Shown here one piece after another: positions 23,799 to 32,279 of a stretch of 64,000 nucleotides of DNA. The position numbers and the translations under genes are program-made. The notes under the pieces are model-generated. The model saw only the letters and a program-made list of their open reading frames with translations. It made no database searches and had not been told where the DNA came from. The number at the start of each line of letters is the position of its first letter. The first letter of the stretch is position 1. The DNA is from Thermoleophilaceae bacterium (lineage in GTDB: Bacteria > Actinomycetota > Thermoleophilia > Solirubrobacterales > Thermoleophilaceae): contig DASUWY010000034.1 of NCBI GenBank assembly GCA_036378175.1, positions 62,001 through 126,000 on the forward strand, in the 5' to 3' direction.

Positions 23799-25598
23799 TC
23801 ACGCCTCGGGTGCCGCAAGAGCACCCACCACCTCGCGCCACCACGCGCGCTCAGCGTCGGTCGCCGCCTGGCGCACCTTCCGGCGGGCCGCATCCTGCAC
23901 GTGCCGCCGGCCGCCGATCAGCACGGTGTCTCCGCTCACGGCGTAGCGCCCGTCCTCGAGCAGCACGAGCGCTCCCGGATGTCCGTCGCGGCGTGTCCGC
24001 AGCTGATCGAGCACGGGCACACCGCTCAGCTTCGACGGGTGGCCGCGGTCACCGGCATCCGAGGTCGCCGACCATGGGCGGGTGGTGTGCACCGGCTGGG
24101 TCCCGGTGATCGGGCGGCGGCGGCGATGCTGGCGACCGATCGGCCCCGTACGCCAGCGCTCGAGCAGGCGCGTGAAGTCGATCGCCGCCTCCTGGCGCAC
24201 GAGCACGTGGAGGCGGTCTCCCGCTTCTATGCGCGTCGAGCCTCTGGGCGGTATTGCCTGGTCGCCCCGCACGATCACGTTCAGGAGGGCGTCGCGCGGC
24301 ATGCCGAGCTCGCGCACGCGTAGGCCGACGATCGCATCGTCGGGAGCCACCGGATACTCGGCCACCTCCGCCCCGAGGCGCCGGATCGTCCCGGTCTCAG
24401 CGAGCGGCCGCGGCAGAGCCGCCACGGCCGAGGTCACCTTCAGGAAGCGGGCCAGGGGTTCGAACGTGGTTCCCTGGAGCAGCGTCGACAGGAGGACCGC
24501 GAAGAACACGATGTCGAAGAACCTCACGCTCTCCGGTATCCCGCGGATCACGGGGAACGTGGCCAGCACCACCGGCACCGCGCCGCGCAGGCCCGCCCAG
24601 CCGAGCACTATTCGCTCGCGGGCGCTGTAGCGGCCGAACGCGGTCGCGACCGCCGCGCCGACGGGACGCGCCACCAGCGCAACCACGAGCGCGAGCACCG
24701 TTCCCTCCACCGCCACGTCCCCGAGCTCGGAGGGAGACACGAGCAGACCGAGCGTGAGGAACATCGCGAGCTGCGCGAGCCATGCGAGGCCGTCGTGAAA
24801 GACGGTGATCGTGCGCTTGGCCGGAAGTGTGGACGACCCGAGCCACAGGCCGGCCAGGTACACGGCGAGGAAGCCGGAGCCGTGGGCCACGTCGGCCGCG
24901 CCGTACGCCACCGCGGCCGTGGCGAGCGAGGCCACCGGATAGAGACCCGTCGACGAGAGGCGCGTTCGCTGCAGGGCGCGCACCGCAGCCCACCCCACCA
25001 CGAAGCCGACCGCGAGTCCGATCGACAGCTGCCTCACGAACAGGAGCACCATGTCCCACACGCCGTAACCCGGCTGCTCGATCCAGTTCATGAAGCCGAG
25101 CACCAGGAGCACGGCCACCGGGTCGTTCAGGCCGGCCTCGCCTTCGAGCGTTCGCGCGAGGCGGCGGCGGAGCGTGGAGCCGCGAAGGATGGCGAAGATC
25201 GCGGCACCGTCCGTGGACGCAATGATCGAGCCGACGAGGAGTGCCTCCAGCGTCGAGAAGTCGAACAGCGCGTTCGCGGCGAACCCTCCGATGAGCGCGG
25301 TGACGAGCGTCCCGACGATCGCGAGGCTCACCGCGCTGCCGAGGACCGGACGGATCTCGTCGAACCCCGCGGCCAGGCCACCCTCGAACAGGATCAGCGC
25401 GAGCGCGATGATCCCGATCGACCGCTCGAGGTTGTAGTCGCTGAAGGAGATCCAGCCGAGGCCGTCCGAGCCCACGGCCATCCCGATCCCCAGGAACAGG
25501 ACGAGTCCGGGGATCCGCAGGCGCGGTGCGGCGAGGGAGGCAGCGAGTCCCACCGCGAGCAGAGCGCCCGCGATGAGCATGAGCCGTCCTACTTCCAC
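23799..25598 (-). CDS. CPA1/NhaP-type K+(Na+)/H+ antiporter with C-terminal RCK-C domain
   Basis: The 599-residue protein has about twelve transmembrane segments (residues 5-395) with CPA signatures: ALILFEGGLAAGFDEIRPV, GSIIASTDGAAIFAIL, EGEAGLNDPVAVLLVLG (essential ND), and GWAGLRGAVPVVLATFPV. The cytosolic part (about 420-500; VGLRVRELGMPRDALLNVIVRGDQAIPPRGSTRIEAGDRLHVLV) is a TrkA-C/RCK-C ligand-binding domain, as in the CvrA/NhaP2 group. A further tail of about 90 residues is of unknown type. The GTG at 25598 has AAAGGTG upstream. It exchanges monovalent cations for protons and may be gated by a nucleotide. It converges on the sigma factor gene. Confidence 0.88.
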   Translation of the reverse strand: MEVGRLMLIAGALLAVGLAASLAAPRLRIPGLVLFLGIGMAVGSDGLGWISFSDYNLERSIGIIALALILFEGGLAAGFDEIRPVLGSAVSLAIVGTLVTALIGGFAANALFDFSTLEALLVGSIIASTDGAAIFAILRGSTLRRRLARTLEGEAGLNDPVAVLLVLGFMNWIEQPGYGVWDMVLLFVRQLSIGLAVGFVVGWAAVRALQRTRLSSTGLYPVASLATAAVAYGAADVAHGSGFLAVYLAGLWLGSSTLPAKRTITVFHDGLAWLAQLAMFLTLGLLVSPSELGDVAVEGTVLALVVALVARPVGAAVATAFGRYSARERIVLGWAGLRGAVPVVLATFPVIRGIPESVRFFDIVFFAVLLSTLLQGTTFEPLARFLKVTSAVAALPRPLAETGTIRRLGAEVAEYPVAPDDAIVGLRVRELGMPRDALLNVIVRGDQAIPPRGSTRIEAGDRLHVLVRQEAAIDFTRLLERWRTGPIGRQHRRRRPITGTQPVHTTRPWSATSDAGDRGHPSKLSGVPVLDQLRTRRDGHPGALVLLEDGRYAVSGDTVLIGGRRHVQDAARRKVRQAATDAERAWWREVVGALAAPEA

Positions 25599-25628
25599 CT
25601 AGGCACCTTTCGGCCGGATCAACGAACG

Positions 25629-25655
25629 AAAAAACCCCGCGGGTGGTGCGCGGGG
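25629..25655 (-). terminator. Intrinsic terminator downstream of tRNA-Ile
   Basis: On the minus strand CCCCGC pairs with GCGGGG around an 8-9 nt loop, and is followed directly by six T residues (25629-25634). It starts about 10 bp after the tRNA-Ile 3' end. It is one of the few textbook intrinsic terminators in the window. Confidence 0.85.
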
Positions 25656-25664
25656 CGTGGGCAG

Positions 25665-25738
<74 letters not shown>

Positions 25739-25751
25739 GTTCCGACGGCCG

Positions 25752-25757
25752 ATTGTA
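25752..25757 (-). promoter_or_regulatory. -10 element for tRNA-Ile
   Basis: TACAAT on the minus strand lies 13 bp upstream of the tRNA 5' end, the expected place for its -10 box. A -35 box at normal spacing is poor in this GC-rich region. Confidence 0.5.
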
Positions 25758-25786
25758 GCGGCAGGCGGGCGGCGCGCCCCGGCGTC

Positions 25787-26695
25787 TCAGGCCGCCCGCG
25801 TGCGCTGCTGCCCGGCTATCCGGGCCGCCAGCTCCGCGGCTTCGCGGGCGTCCTCGAGTTCGAACTCGACCTTGTAGCGGCTGCCCTTCGGCGTGACCTT
25901 CACCTCGCGCCCGATCGCCGCCGCCAGCGCGTCCTCGGCGCCTGCGAGCAGCTCCGCCAGGTCCGGGTGAATGACGACCTGGCGGCCGCCTCGCGGCTCG
26001 CTTCTCCGGCCCTGCTCCTCCTTCGCGTGACGCTCGGTCTCACGCACGGACCAGTCTCGATCGCGGGCCTCCCGCGCCAGGCGGCGGCGCTCGGTGTGGT
26101 CCTTGCAGAGAAGCAGCGCGCGTCCGTGGCCCGCGGACAGCTCGCCGGACTGCACCATCGCCTGCACCTCGTCCGGGAGGTCGAGCAGGCGTACGGCATT
26201 CGAGATCGCCACGCGGCTGCGGCCGACCCGGCGACCGAGCTCCTCCTTCGTAACGCCGAGGTCGTCAACGAGCGTCGCGCATGCGCGCGCCTCTTCGATC
26301 GGGTTCAGATCCTCGCGCGCCATGTTCTCGATGAGCGCGAGCTCGAGCCGCTCGCCCTCCTCGGTGTCGCGCACGATCGCCGGAACCTGCTCGAGGCCAG
26401 CGAGCTTCGCAGCGCGCAGACGGCGTTCGCCCGCGATCAGCTCGTAGCTCCCTCCGGGGAGCGGCCGCACCACGAGCGGCTGGAGAATGCCGCACGCCTT
26501 TATCGACTCGGACAGCGCGAGCAGGGTCTCCCCGTCGAAGTCGTGGCGCGGCTGGTTGGGGTTCGGCCGGATGAGCTCGATTGCCAGTTCGCGAAGCGCG
26601 GGCGCGGCGTCGGCCCCGCTCCCGCCGCTCGCAAGCAGCGCCGCCAGCCCGCGGCCCATTCCGCGCTGACCGCTCTTTCCACCCGTCTCAGCCAC
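25787..26695 (-). CDS. parB: Chromosome partitioning protein ParB
   Basis: The 302-residue protein binds parS and spreads on DNA as a CTP-dependent clamp. Order: N-terminal ParA-contact motif GMGRGLAALL (about 10-20), ParB/Srx CTPase domain (IELIRPNPNQPRHDF, GILQPLVVRPLPGGSYELIAGERRLRAAKLAGLEQVPAIV with GERR), ENMAREDLNPIEEA, and the helix-turn-helix region (VTKEELGRRVGRSRVAISNAVRLLDLP). A central region ends in a C-terminal dimerisation segment. The GTG at 26695 is fixed by an excellent Shine-Dalgarno (AAGGAGGTG) seven bases upstream. It overlaps the parA stop by 8 nt. Confidence 0.96.
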   Translation of the reverse strand: MAETGGKSGQRGMGRGLAALLASGGSGADAAPALRELAIELIRPNPNQPRHDFDGETLLALSESIKACGILQPLVVRPLPGGSYELIAGERRLRAAKLAGLEQVPAIVRDTEEGERLELALIENMAREDLNPIEEARACATLVDDLGVTKEELGRRVGRSRVAISNAVRLLDLPDEVQAMVQSGELSAGHGRALLLCKDHTERRRLAREARDRDWSVRETERHAKEEQGRRSEPRGGRQVVIHPDLAELLAGAEDALAAAIGREVKVTPKGSRYKVEFELEDAREAAELAARIAGQQRTRAA

Positions 26696-27446
26696 GTGCG
26701 GCCACCTCCTTCGCAAGCTTCAAATACGCCATCGAGCCGCTGCACGTCGGATCGTGCCGCGTGACCGGCAGCCCGAAGCTCGGCGCCTCACCCACACGCA
26801 CGTTACGCGGAATCACCGTGTCGAACACGAGCTCGGGGAAATGCTCGCGAACCTCTCGCTCCACATCCTGCGCCAATCTGGTCCGGCCATCGTGCATGGT
26901 CAGGATCATTCCAGCAACCGCGAGGCGAGGGTTGAGCTCCCTCTGGATCAGCGACAGAGTGTCGAGCAGCCCGGCGAGTCCCTCGAGCGCGAAGTACTCC
27001 GTCTGGACCGGAACGATCACGCGGTCGGCCGCCACAAGCGCGTTCACGGTCAGCGGACCGAGCGACGGCGGGCAGTCCAGCAGCGTGAACAGGAAGCGAT
27101 CGCGCACGTCGCCGAGCGCATCGCGAAGGCGCGTCTCGGAACCGGGCAGGCGCGGCAGCTCGACGTTGGCCCCGGCGAGGTCCGGCGTCGACGGGACGAC
27201 CGAGAGGTTCTCGATATTGGTGCCGTGGGTGGCGTCCGCGAGCTTGACGTCGCTCGAGAGGCAGTCGTAGATGGATGGCTCGCAGTCCTTCGGGAGGCCC
27301 ACCGCGACCGTGGCGTTGCACTGGGGATCCAGGTCGACCAGGAGAGTCGGGTAGCCGGCATCGGCCACGCAGGCGGCGGTGTTGACGGCGGTGGTGGTCT
27401 TTCCGACGCCCCCCTTCTGGTTTGCGATTGCGTAGATCGTGCCCAT
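26688..27446 (-). CDS. parA: Chromosome partitioning ATPase ParA (Soj)
   Basis: This 252-residue Walker-type ATPase has the deviant Walker A (ANQKGGVGKTTTAVN, residues 8-22), LLVDLDPQCNAT, TLLDCPPSLGPLTVNAL (Walker B) and a C-terminal PRNVRVGEAPSFGLPV, all typical of Soj/ParA. It forms ATP-dependent dimers on the nucleoid and moves ParB-parS complexes. The length matches chromosomal ParA without an N-terminal HTH. It precedes parB, overlapping it by 8 nt. The 80-bp leader holds a perfect inverted repeat (27497-27514) that could be its operator. Confidence 0.96.
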   Translation of the reverse strand: MGTIYAIANQKGGVGKTTTAVNTAACVADAGYPTLLVDLDPQCNATVAVGLPKDCEPSIYDCLSSDVKLADATHGTNIENLSVVPSTPDLAGANVELPRLPGSETRLRDALGDVRDRFLFTLLDCPPSLGPLTVNALVAADRVIVPVQTEYFALEGLAGLLDTLSLIQRELNPRLAVAGMILTMHDGRTRLAQDVEREVREHFPELVFDTVIPRNVRVGEAPSFGLPVTRHDPTCSGSMAYLKLAKEVAARG

Positions 27447-27496
27447 CTCTGGCGAAGGTAGCGGTGGAAGCGGTCAGAAACCGCACCTCTGTGTAA

Positions 27497-27514
27497 ACGT
27501 TCGGCACCGAACGT
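27497..27514. promoter_or_regulatory. 18-bp inverted repeat upstream of parA
   Basis: ACGTTCGG, spacer CA, then CCGAACGT: perfect 8-bp arms, 51 bp upstream of the parA start codon and 13 bp beyond the rsmG stop. A smaller hairpin (GCGGT/ACCGC, 27470-27484) lies nearer to parA. It lacks a T-run, so an operator or mRNA-end structure is likelier than an intrinsic terminator. Confidence 0.5.
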
Positions 27515-27526
27515 GCGAAATCCTCT

Positions 27527-28231
27527 CTACGCCAGCGGACGCTTCGCAGCGACGCCGGGACGCCTCGGGAACCGTGCGGGAGTGGCCCTCTCCTTCAAGT
27601 AGAGGTGAAGGTTGAGGTGACGAGCCCCTGCAAATGGCACAACTCCGGTCACATCCAGGGTTCGCAGGCCAACCATTTCCGCAGCGGCACGACCGCTCTC
27701 CTCCTCGGCGGCATCGCGCGTGCCCTTCCAGGCGATCAACATGCCGCCCGGGGTGAGAAGTGGAGCGGCGTATTCCACCAGCACCGGTAGGCGCGCCACT
27801 GCGCGCGCGGTTGCGAGTTGGTAGGCATCGCGCCCTTCCGACAGCCCCCACTCCTCAGCTCGCATCGATATGGCCCGTGCATTCGCCACGCCGGCGGCCT
27901 CGGCCAGCCGCTCGATCACCCCGACCTTTCGCCTGGCGGATTCCAGGAGATCCACGCGCGCCGTCGGCAGCGCGATCGCCAGAGGAAGCCCTGGAAAGCC
28001 AGCGCCCGCTCCGATGTCCACGATCGACGGGGCCCGCCGGACACCATCGATCTTGAGGGCGCAGAGGCTGTCGGCTATGTGCTGATCGACTGCCGCGACG
28101 GGGTCCGTGATCGTCGTGTGCGGATCGGGCTCCGCCGCCAGCGCCAGCAGAAGACGATCGAACTGGTGGACGGCTTCGGGCGGAAGGTCGTACTCGGAGA
28201 CGAGTGAACTCAGGTTGTCGGAGAGCGCCAT
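27527..28231 (-). CDS. rsmG: 16S rRNA (guanine-N7) methyltransferase RsmG (GidB)
   Basis: The 234-residue SAM-dependent methyltransferase modifies N7 of G527 in 16S rRNA. The SAM-binding motif I is IVDIGAGAGFPGLPLAIALP near residue 70. Other RsmG blocks are DQHIADSL, VDLLESARRKVGVIERLAEAAG, ATARAVARLPVLVEYAAPLL and GGMLIAWKG. The ATG at 28231 gives the normal N-terminus; an upstream GTG would put the start inside the parS palindrome and was rejected. No Shine-Dalgarno is seen. It sits in the conserved rpmH-rnpA-yidD-yidC-jag-rsmG-parAB order next to the origin. Confidence 0.95.
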   Translation of the reverse strand: MALSDNLSSLVSEYDLPPEAVHQFDRLLLALAAEPDPHTTITDPVAAVDQHIADSLCALKIDGVRRAPSIVDIGAGAGFPGLPLAIALPTARVDLLESARRKVGVIERLAEAAGVANARAISMRAEEWGLSEGRDAYQLATARAVARLPVLVEYAAPLLTPGGMLIAWKGTRDAAEEESGRAAAEMVGLRTLDVTGVVPFAGARHLNLHLYLKERATPARFPRRPGVAAKRPLA

Positions 28232-28270
28232 GCGGGACAGGTTTACGTCACGCGTGGGTCGGCGGTGCCT

Positions 28271-28288
28271 CCGTTTCACGTGAAACGG
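28271..28288. promoter_or_regulatory. parS centromere site 1
   Basis: CCGTTTCACGTGAAACGG is an 18-bp perfect palindrome containing GTTTCACGTGAAAC, which agrees with the bacterial parS consensus core. It lies between rsmG and jag, about 1.6 kb from parB and 2.7 kb from dnaA. ParB would nucleate here. Confidence 0.92.
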
Positions 28289-28310
28289 CGCAGCCCACGC
28301 CCTCGCCGAA

Positions 28311-28327
28311 GCGTTTCACGTGAACGC
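28311..28327. promoter_or_regulatory. parS centromere site 2 (imperfect)
   Basis: GCGTTTCACGTGAACGC keeps the TTTCACGTGAA core but differs from the consensus in the last two positions of the right arm (12 of 14 match). It is 40 bp from site 1, centre to centre, and overlaps the region just before the jag stop. Confidence 0.72.
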
Positions 28328-28330
28328 TGG

Positions 28331-29017
28331 TCAGCTGCGCGGATTGAGGGGTGTGACGACCAGCCGGCGATCCGGCTCATCGCCCTCGCTGTGCGTCTGC
28401 ACGTCGGTGCGGTCACGCAGATACACGTGCACGATCCGCCGTTCCTGCGGCCCCATCGGCTCGAGCTCCACGGCGCGGCCGAATGACAGCGCGTCCTCTA
28501 CGGCGCGATCGGCCGCTCGCTTCAGCGCCGCCTCGCGTCGCTCGCGATACCCGGCAGCGTCCACCACAACGGCCTTGTGCTCCGCCGTGCTGTGGAAGGC
28601 CGCGCGCATCGCCACGTGCTGCAGGGCGTCGATCGTGGCGCCGTGCCGTCCAATCAGGAGCCCCAGGTCATCGCCGTTCACCGTGGCGCGGATCTCGTCC
28701 GCTGTCTCCTCGATGTCCACGCTCGCGCGCAGCCCCAGCGCGCCCACGACCCTGGAAACGACGGCCCGCACGCGCTCTGCCGGCGTCTCCGGGATGTCCC
28801 GCGCGATCGCCTCATACGCCTCCTCGTCCAGCTCGGCGCGCACCCGCGCGGGCGTTCCCGCCCCCTCATCGCCCTCATCGAGGACTTCGAACGACACGCA
28901 GTCGCCGGTGACGCCGGGAAAGCGGGGTTCGAGCTGTTTCACAGCGTTCCACTTGGCCTCGCCGAGCGAGTTCCCCTCCGCCTGAGCGGTCAGATCCTTG
29001 GCAGTTTCGTCAGTCAT
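28331..29017 (-). CDS. jag: Jag/KhpB RNA-binding protein (Jag-N, KH, R3H)
   Basis: The 228-residue protein has an N-terminal Jag domain (about 10-60; AEGNSLGEAKWNAVKQLEPRF), a KH domain (about 85-160) with the GxxG loop in LGLLIGRHGATIDALQ, and an R3H domain (about 165-225) with MGPQERRIVHVYLRDR. Jag/KhpB binds RNA with KhpA and affects cell elongation and division; no khpA is seen here. It is adjacent to yidC, a nearly universal pairing. The acidic linker (LDEGDEGAG) is short for the family. Confidence 0.93.
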   Translation of the reverse strand: MTDETAKDLTAQAEGNSLGEAKWNAVKQLEPRFPGVTGDCVSFEVLDEGDEGAGTPARVRAELDEEAYEAIARDIPETPAERVRAVVSRVVGALGLRASVDIEETADEIRATVNGDDLGLLIGRHGATIDALQHVAMRAAFHSTAEHKAVVVDAAGYRERREAALKRAADRAVEDALSFGRAVELEPMGPQERRIVHVYLRDRTDVQTHSEGDEPDRRLVVTPLNPRS

Positions 29018-29026
29018 CAGTCCTCG

Positions 29027-29890
29027 TCAGCGCCGCCGGCCGGACCGCTTCTTCTTTTTGCGCGGCGAGGGCGGTGGCGCCTTCGCCGCGCCATTCCCGC
29101 CGCTGCTCTCCGCCGCAGGAGCACTGGGCTTGGGCTTGGGAGGTCGCTTGGTTCCGGCGCCGCCGTCTCCGTCGCCGCCACCGCCGCCTCCCTTCTCGAC
29201 GACCGCCGCGGCTCCAGCAGGTAACGGCTCGGGTGGGGGCAGAAAGCGCTTGATGACCAGCTGCTGGCCAATCGTCCACACGTTTGTGGTCACCCAGTAC
29301 ACGAGCAGGCCCGCCTGGAACCTGAACACGAAGATCACGAACACAAACGGCAGCGCCAGCATCAGCCGCCGCTGGTTGGGATCCGCGCTCATCGCCGTCA
29401 GCATTGTTGAGGCGAGCTGCGTCCCCACGTACAGCACGATCATGATCGCGAGCGGCACCGGGTGGCCGGTGAGCGGCTTCGTCAGGTCCGGGATGAAGAG
29501 GAACGCCTTCTCGTTTCCGACATCCGCCTTGAACGCCGAGCTCCGGAGCAGATAGAAGAGCGAGAAGAAGAACGGGAGCTGCAGGACGAGCGGCAGGCAC
29601 GAGCCCAGGGGATTGACCCCGTGCTCCTGGTAGAACTTCATCATCTCCTGCTGCTGGCGCTGCTTGTCGTCCTTGTAGCGCTCCTGGATGCGCTTCATCT
29701 CCGGCGCCAGTCGCTGCAGCGCCTGCATCGAGCGCACCTGCCGGAAGGTCAGCGGCAGGATCGCCGCGCGCACCACAACGGTGAGCCCGATGATGGCGCC
29801 GCCCCATGAGAGTCCGACCGTGTTGTGCCAGAACTTCAGGATCGCTTCGTTCAGATCGACGAGCGGCTGTAGGAAGGTGGCAAAGAGCAT
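29027..29890 (-). CDS. yidC: Membrane protein insertase YidC/Oxa1
   Basis: The 287-residue protein is the short Gram-positive type, without a large periplasmic domain. The first hydrophobic segment is followed by VVVRAAILPLTFRQVRSMQAL with the conserved groove Arg, a cytosolic helical hairpin (LAPEMKRIQERYKDDKQRQQQEMMKFYQEHGVNPLGSCLPLVLQLPFF), and three further membrane segments ending VYWVTTNVWTIGQQ. The C-terminal tail is Gly/Pro/Lys-rich (RKKKKRSGRRR) and would contact the ribosome. No lipobox Cys is seen at the N-terminus. The neighbours yidD and jag are as expected. Confidence 0.95.
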   Translation of the reverse strand: MLFATFLQPLVDLNEAILKFWHNTVGLSWGGAIIGLTVVVRAAILPLTFRQVRSMQALQRLAPEMKRIQERYKDDKQRQQQEMMKFYQEHGVNPLGSCLPLVLQLPFFFSLFYLLRSSAFKADVGNEKAFLFIPDLTKPLTGHPVPLAIMIVLYVGTQLASTMLTAMSADPNQRRLMLALPFVFVIFVFRFQAGLLVYWVTTNVWTIGQQLVIKRFLPPPEPLPAGAAAVVEKGGGGGGDGDGGAGTKRPPKPKPSAPAAESSGGNGAAKAPPPSPRKKKKRSGRRR

Positions 29891-29899
29891 GGTGTTGGC

Positions 29900-30154
29900 T
29901 CAGCGGACGCGCGGACGCGCGCGGAACAGCTTTTGGTCCTCCACGAGATCGACGCCGCCCAGGCTCCACGGATTGCAGCGCAGGAGCCGCCACGCGGCGA
30001 GGACGAGGCCTCTGAGTATGCCGTAGGAACGTACCGACTGCACCGCATACTCCGAGCAGCTCGGGTAGTACTTGCAGCGATTCGGCAACGCCGGTGAGAT
30101 CGCGCGCTGGTAGACGCGGATGGGGGCGACCGCCAGCATCCGAAGGGCGCTCAC
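29900..30154 (-). CDS. yidD: Membrane protein insertion efficiency factor YidD
   Basis: The 84-residue protein carries the YidD signature: RVYQRAISPALPNRCKYYPSCSEYAVQSVRSYGILRGLVLAAWRLLRCNPWSLGGVD, with three conserved cysteines and an amphipathic membrane-associating helix. It aids YidC-dependent insertion. The GTG start overlaps the rnpA stop by 4 nt (GTGA), as in many genomes. Confidence 0.95.
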   Translation of the reverse strand: MSALRMLAVAPIRVYQRAISPALPNRCKYYPSCSEYAVQSVRSYGILRGLVLAAWRLLRCNPWSLGGVDLVEDQKLFRARPRVR

Positions 30155-30552
30155 GCGCTCGCACCTCCGGCCAGGCCGGCCTTGTCCAGCAGCTCGCGCA
30201 GCGCCTCCTCCACCCCAGCTTCGCCACGTTCGCGCGCGAGCTCACCCGCGTCCGGGCGGGCGACCAGCACGAAGTCATGGCCCGCCGGCAGGGCATCAGA
30301 CGAAGCCCAAAACGCCTCCCGGAGAAGCCGCTTCACGCGGTTCCTCTCCACGGCGCCGCCCACCTTGCGCCCGACGGACACGCCGAGCCGTGGCTCCTCC
30401 TCGGCGCGCTCGGGCCGCGGGAACGCATGGAGTACGAGATAGCGGCTCGCATGCGAGCGGCCTTCGCGGAACACGCGATCGAACTCGGCGCTGCGCGACA
30501 GGCGACGACGCTTCCCGCGGCGGGCACCGCCTCCCTCGCCGGGGACAGCCAT
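30151..30552 (-). CDS. rnpA: Ribonuclease P protein component
   Basis: The 133-residue basic protein helps RNase P RNA to mature tRNA 5' ends. The signature RNRVKRLLREAF is near residue 75, preceded by LSRSAEFDRVFREGRS and LGVSVGRKVGGAVE. The N-terminus is extended by about ten residues relative to most family members (AVPGEGGGARRGKRRR), and a start nearer RRRLSR cannot be excluded. The gene follows rpmH by 2 bp and overlaps yidD. Confidence 0.94.
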   Translation of the reverse strand: MAVPGEGGGARRGKRRRLSRSAEFDRVFREGRSHASRYLVLHAFPRPERAEEEPRLGVSVGRKVGGAVERNRVKRLLREAFWASSDALPAGHDFVLVARPDAGELARERGEAGVEEALRELLDKAGLAGGASA

Positions 30553-30554
30553 GG

Positions 30555-30689
30555 CTACGGCGTCAGGCGTGCGCGGCCCTTGTCGCGACGGCGCTTGAGC
30601 ATCGCGCGCCCCGCGCGCGTGCGCATACGGGCGCGGAACCCGTGGGTACGGGCGCGCTTGCGCTTCTTGGGCTGATAGGTGCGCTTCAT
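30555..30689 (-). CDS. rpmH: 50S ribosomal protein L34
   Basis: A 44-residue, strongly basic protein beginning [21 protein letters not shown] and continuing [22 protein letters not shown], the standard L34 sequence. It is the first gene of the leftward rpmH-rnpA-yidD-yidC-jag operon and faces dnaA across a 261-bp gap. That gap holds promoter-like sequence for both but no clear DnaA boxes. Confidence 0.98.
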   Translation of the reverse strand: MKRTYQPKKRKRARTHGFRARMRTRAGRAMLKRRRDKGRARLTP

Positions 30690-30717
30690 GGATTCGACTC
30701 GCGGACGGAGTGGCGGA

Positions 30718-30723
30718 AGTATA
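30718..30723 (-). promoter_or_regulatory. Candidate -10 element for rpmH operon
   Basis: TATACT on the minus strand lies 28 bp upstream of the rpmH ATG. It is one of the few A/T-rich hexamers in the gap. No good -35 is found at 16-18 bp. Confidence 0.5.
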
Positions 30724-30833
30724 GGCAGCGCGTCTCTGGGCGACCCGCGACCGCCGCGAGTCGCTTTTCCCGCGATTTGCGCCAACCCCTGCCGCGCCGC
30801 CCCCGGCAAGTCCTGCGCGGGTATCGGCAGCGC

Positions 30834-30839
30834 TATACA
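30834..30839 (+). promoter_or_regulatory. Candidate -10 element for dnaA
   Basis: TATACA lies 111 bp upstream of the dnaA GTG and would give a leader of about 105 nt. The -35 region (around 30811) is GC-rich and weak. The rest of the 261-bp gap between rpmH and dnaA shows nothing else I can name. Confidence 0.4.
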
Positions 30840-30950
30840 CTCGCCCTCGCCAACCGCCCGGGAGACTCGCTCAACCGGCTGGGGAAGGGCACCGACCCCC
30901 GGGCCACATGTAGTCGCCACGAACTGCCCCCGGAGGGCTGTCTCTGACCC

Positions 30951-32279
30951 GTGCCCGAAGAGCTCGAGAAACTGTGGGATGACGTCCGCCGCGAACTGCG
31001 GGACGACGTCACGGACTTCACCTTTCACATCTGGCTCGAGCCTCTCCAGCTTGTCCACCGCGATGGCGATGCGCTCTTCGTCCGCGCGCCCGGCCACATC
31101 CGCACCTGGGTCAAGGAGCGCCATCACGCGCACCTCCAGCGGGCGGCCGAGCGCGTGCTGGGGCCACGCGCCGCCGTCGAAGTGGTCGACGAGCACTGGT
31201 CCCCGGCCGCGACGCCTCCGCCGGCCTCGGATCAAACCCTCGACCGCTCAACCCTCAACCCGAAGTACACGTTTGGACAGTTCGTCATCGGCGACGGCAA
31301 CCGGCTGGCGCACGCAGCCGCCCTCGCCGTCGCGGAAATGCCTGCACACGCGTACAACCCGCTGTTCATCTACGGTCCCCCGGGCCTCGGTAAGACCCAC
31401 CTTCTCCAGGCGATCGGCAACTACGTGCAGATGTACGGAAACGGGCTTCAGGTGCGCTACGCCACGGTCGAGGACTTCACGAGTGACTTCGTCCGCTCGC
31501 TGCGCTCCGGCAACACCGGCGCATTCCGCGATCGCTTCCGCGGCGTGGACGTGCTTCTGATCGACGACGTGCAGTTCCTCGCGGACAAGCTGAAGACGAA
31601 AGAGGAGTTCTTCCACACCTTCAACGCCCTCTACGAGACCGGTCGCCAGCTCGTCCTCACGAGTGATCGCGCTCCCGCCGACCACGACGAGTTCGAGGAC
31701 CGCCTTCGAGAGCGCTTTGCCTCCGGCCTGGTCGCCGATCTCCAGCCTCCCGAGCTCGACGTTCGCCTGGCGATTCTGCGCAAGCGTGCGCGCCTCGACT
31801 CCCTCCACCAGGTGAGCGATGACACCCTCGCCGAGATAGCTACGCGCGTGCGCGCGAGCGTGAGGTCCCTCGAGGGTGCGCTCATCCGCGTTGTGGCCTA
31901 CGCCTCGCTGAAGGGCGAGGAGCCAAGCCCCGAGGTGGCCCGCCGCGTCCTCGCCACGCTCTATCCGCCGGCGGAGGCTCGCGGCTGCTCTCTGGATGCC
32001 ATCCAGCAGGCGGCGGCCGAGGAGTTCGGCATCTCGCGCGACACCCTGATCGCCCAGGACCGCCGGCCCGGCGTCGCCTTCGCCCGCCAGGTCGCGATGT
32101 ATCTCGCCCGTGAGCTCACCGACGAGAGCCTCCCCACGATCGGCCGGCGCTTTGGTGGGCGCAACCACTCCACCGTCCTGCATGCCCATCGCAAGATCTC
32201 CGCCGACCTCCAGCACGACCAGGAGGTTGTTCACAAGGTGCACGCGCTCAGGCGCCGCCTGGGGACCGATCCCTCATGA
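30951..32279 (+). CDS. dnaA: Chromosomal replication initiator protein DnaA
   Basis: The 442-residue protein has domain I (about 1-85; [28 protein letters not shown]), a very short Pro-rich domain II, and the AAA+ domain III with Walker [10 protein letters not shown] (about 142-150), [12 protein letters not shown] and LTSDRAPAD. The C-terminal domain IV ends in the DnaA-box-binding signature [20 protein letters not shown]. It opens the origin for helicase loading. The GTG start fits domain I; the purine stretch CCCGGAGGG lies rather far upstream. Domain II is unusually short for an actinobacterium, where it is often 100 residues or more. Confidence 0.97.
   Translation: MPEELEKLWDDVRRELRDDVTDFTFHIWLEPLQLVHRDGDALFVRAPGHIRTWVKERHHAHLQRAAERVLGPRAAVEVVDEHWSPAATPPPASDQTLDRSTLNPKYTFGQFVIGDGNRLAHAAALAVAEMPAHAYNPLFIYGPPGLGKTHLLQAIGNYVQMYGNGLQVRYATVEDFTSDFVRSLRSGNTGAFRDRFRGVDVLLIDDVQFLADKLKTKEEFFHTFNALYETGRQLVLTSDRAPADHDEFEDRLRERFASGLVADLQPPELDVRLAILRKRARLDSLHQVSDDTLAEIATRVRASVRSLEGALIRVVAYASLKGEEPSPEVARRVLATLYPPAEARGCSLDAIQQAAAEEFGISRDTLIAQDRRPGVAFARQVAMYLARELTDESLPTIGRRFGGRNHSTVLHAHRKISADLQHDQEVVHKVHALRRRLGTDPS

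Noticed and set aside
30690-30950. oriC in the rpmH-dnaA gap
   Set aside because: No sequence close to a DnaA box (TTGTCCACA or variants) is seen there on either strand; only promoter-like hexamers.
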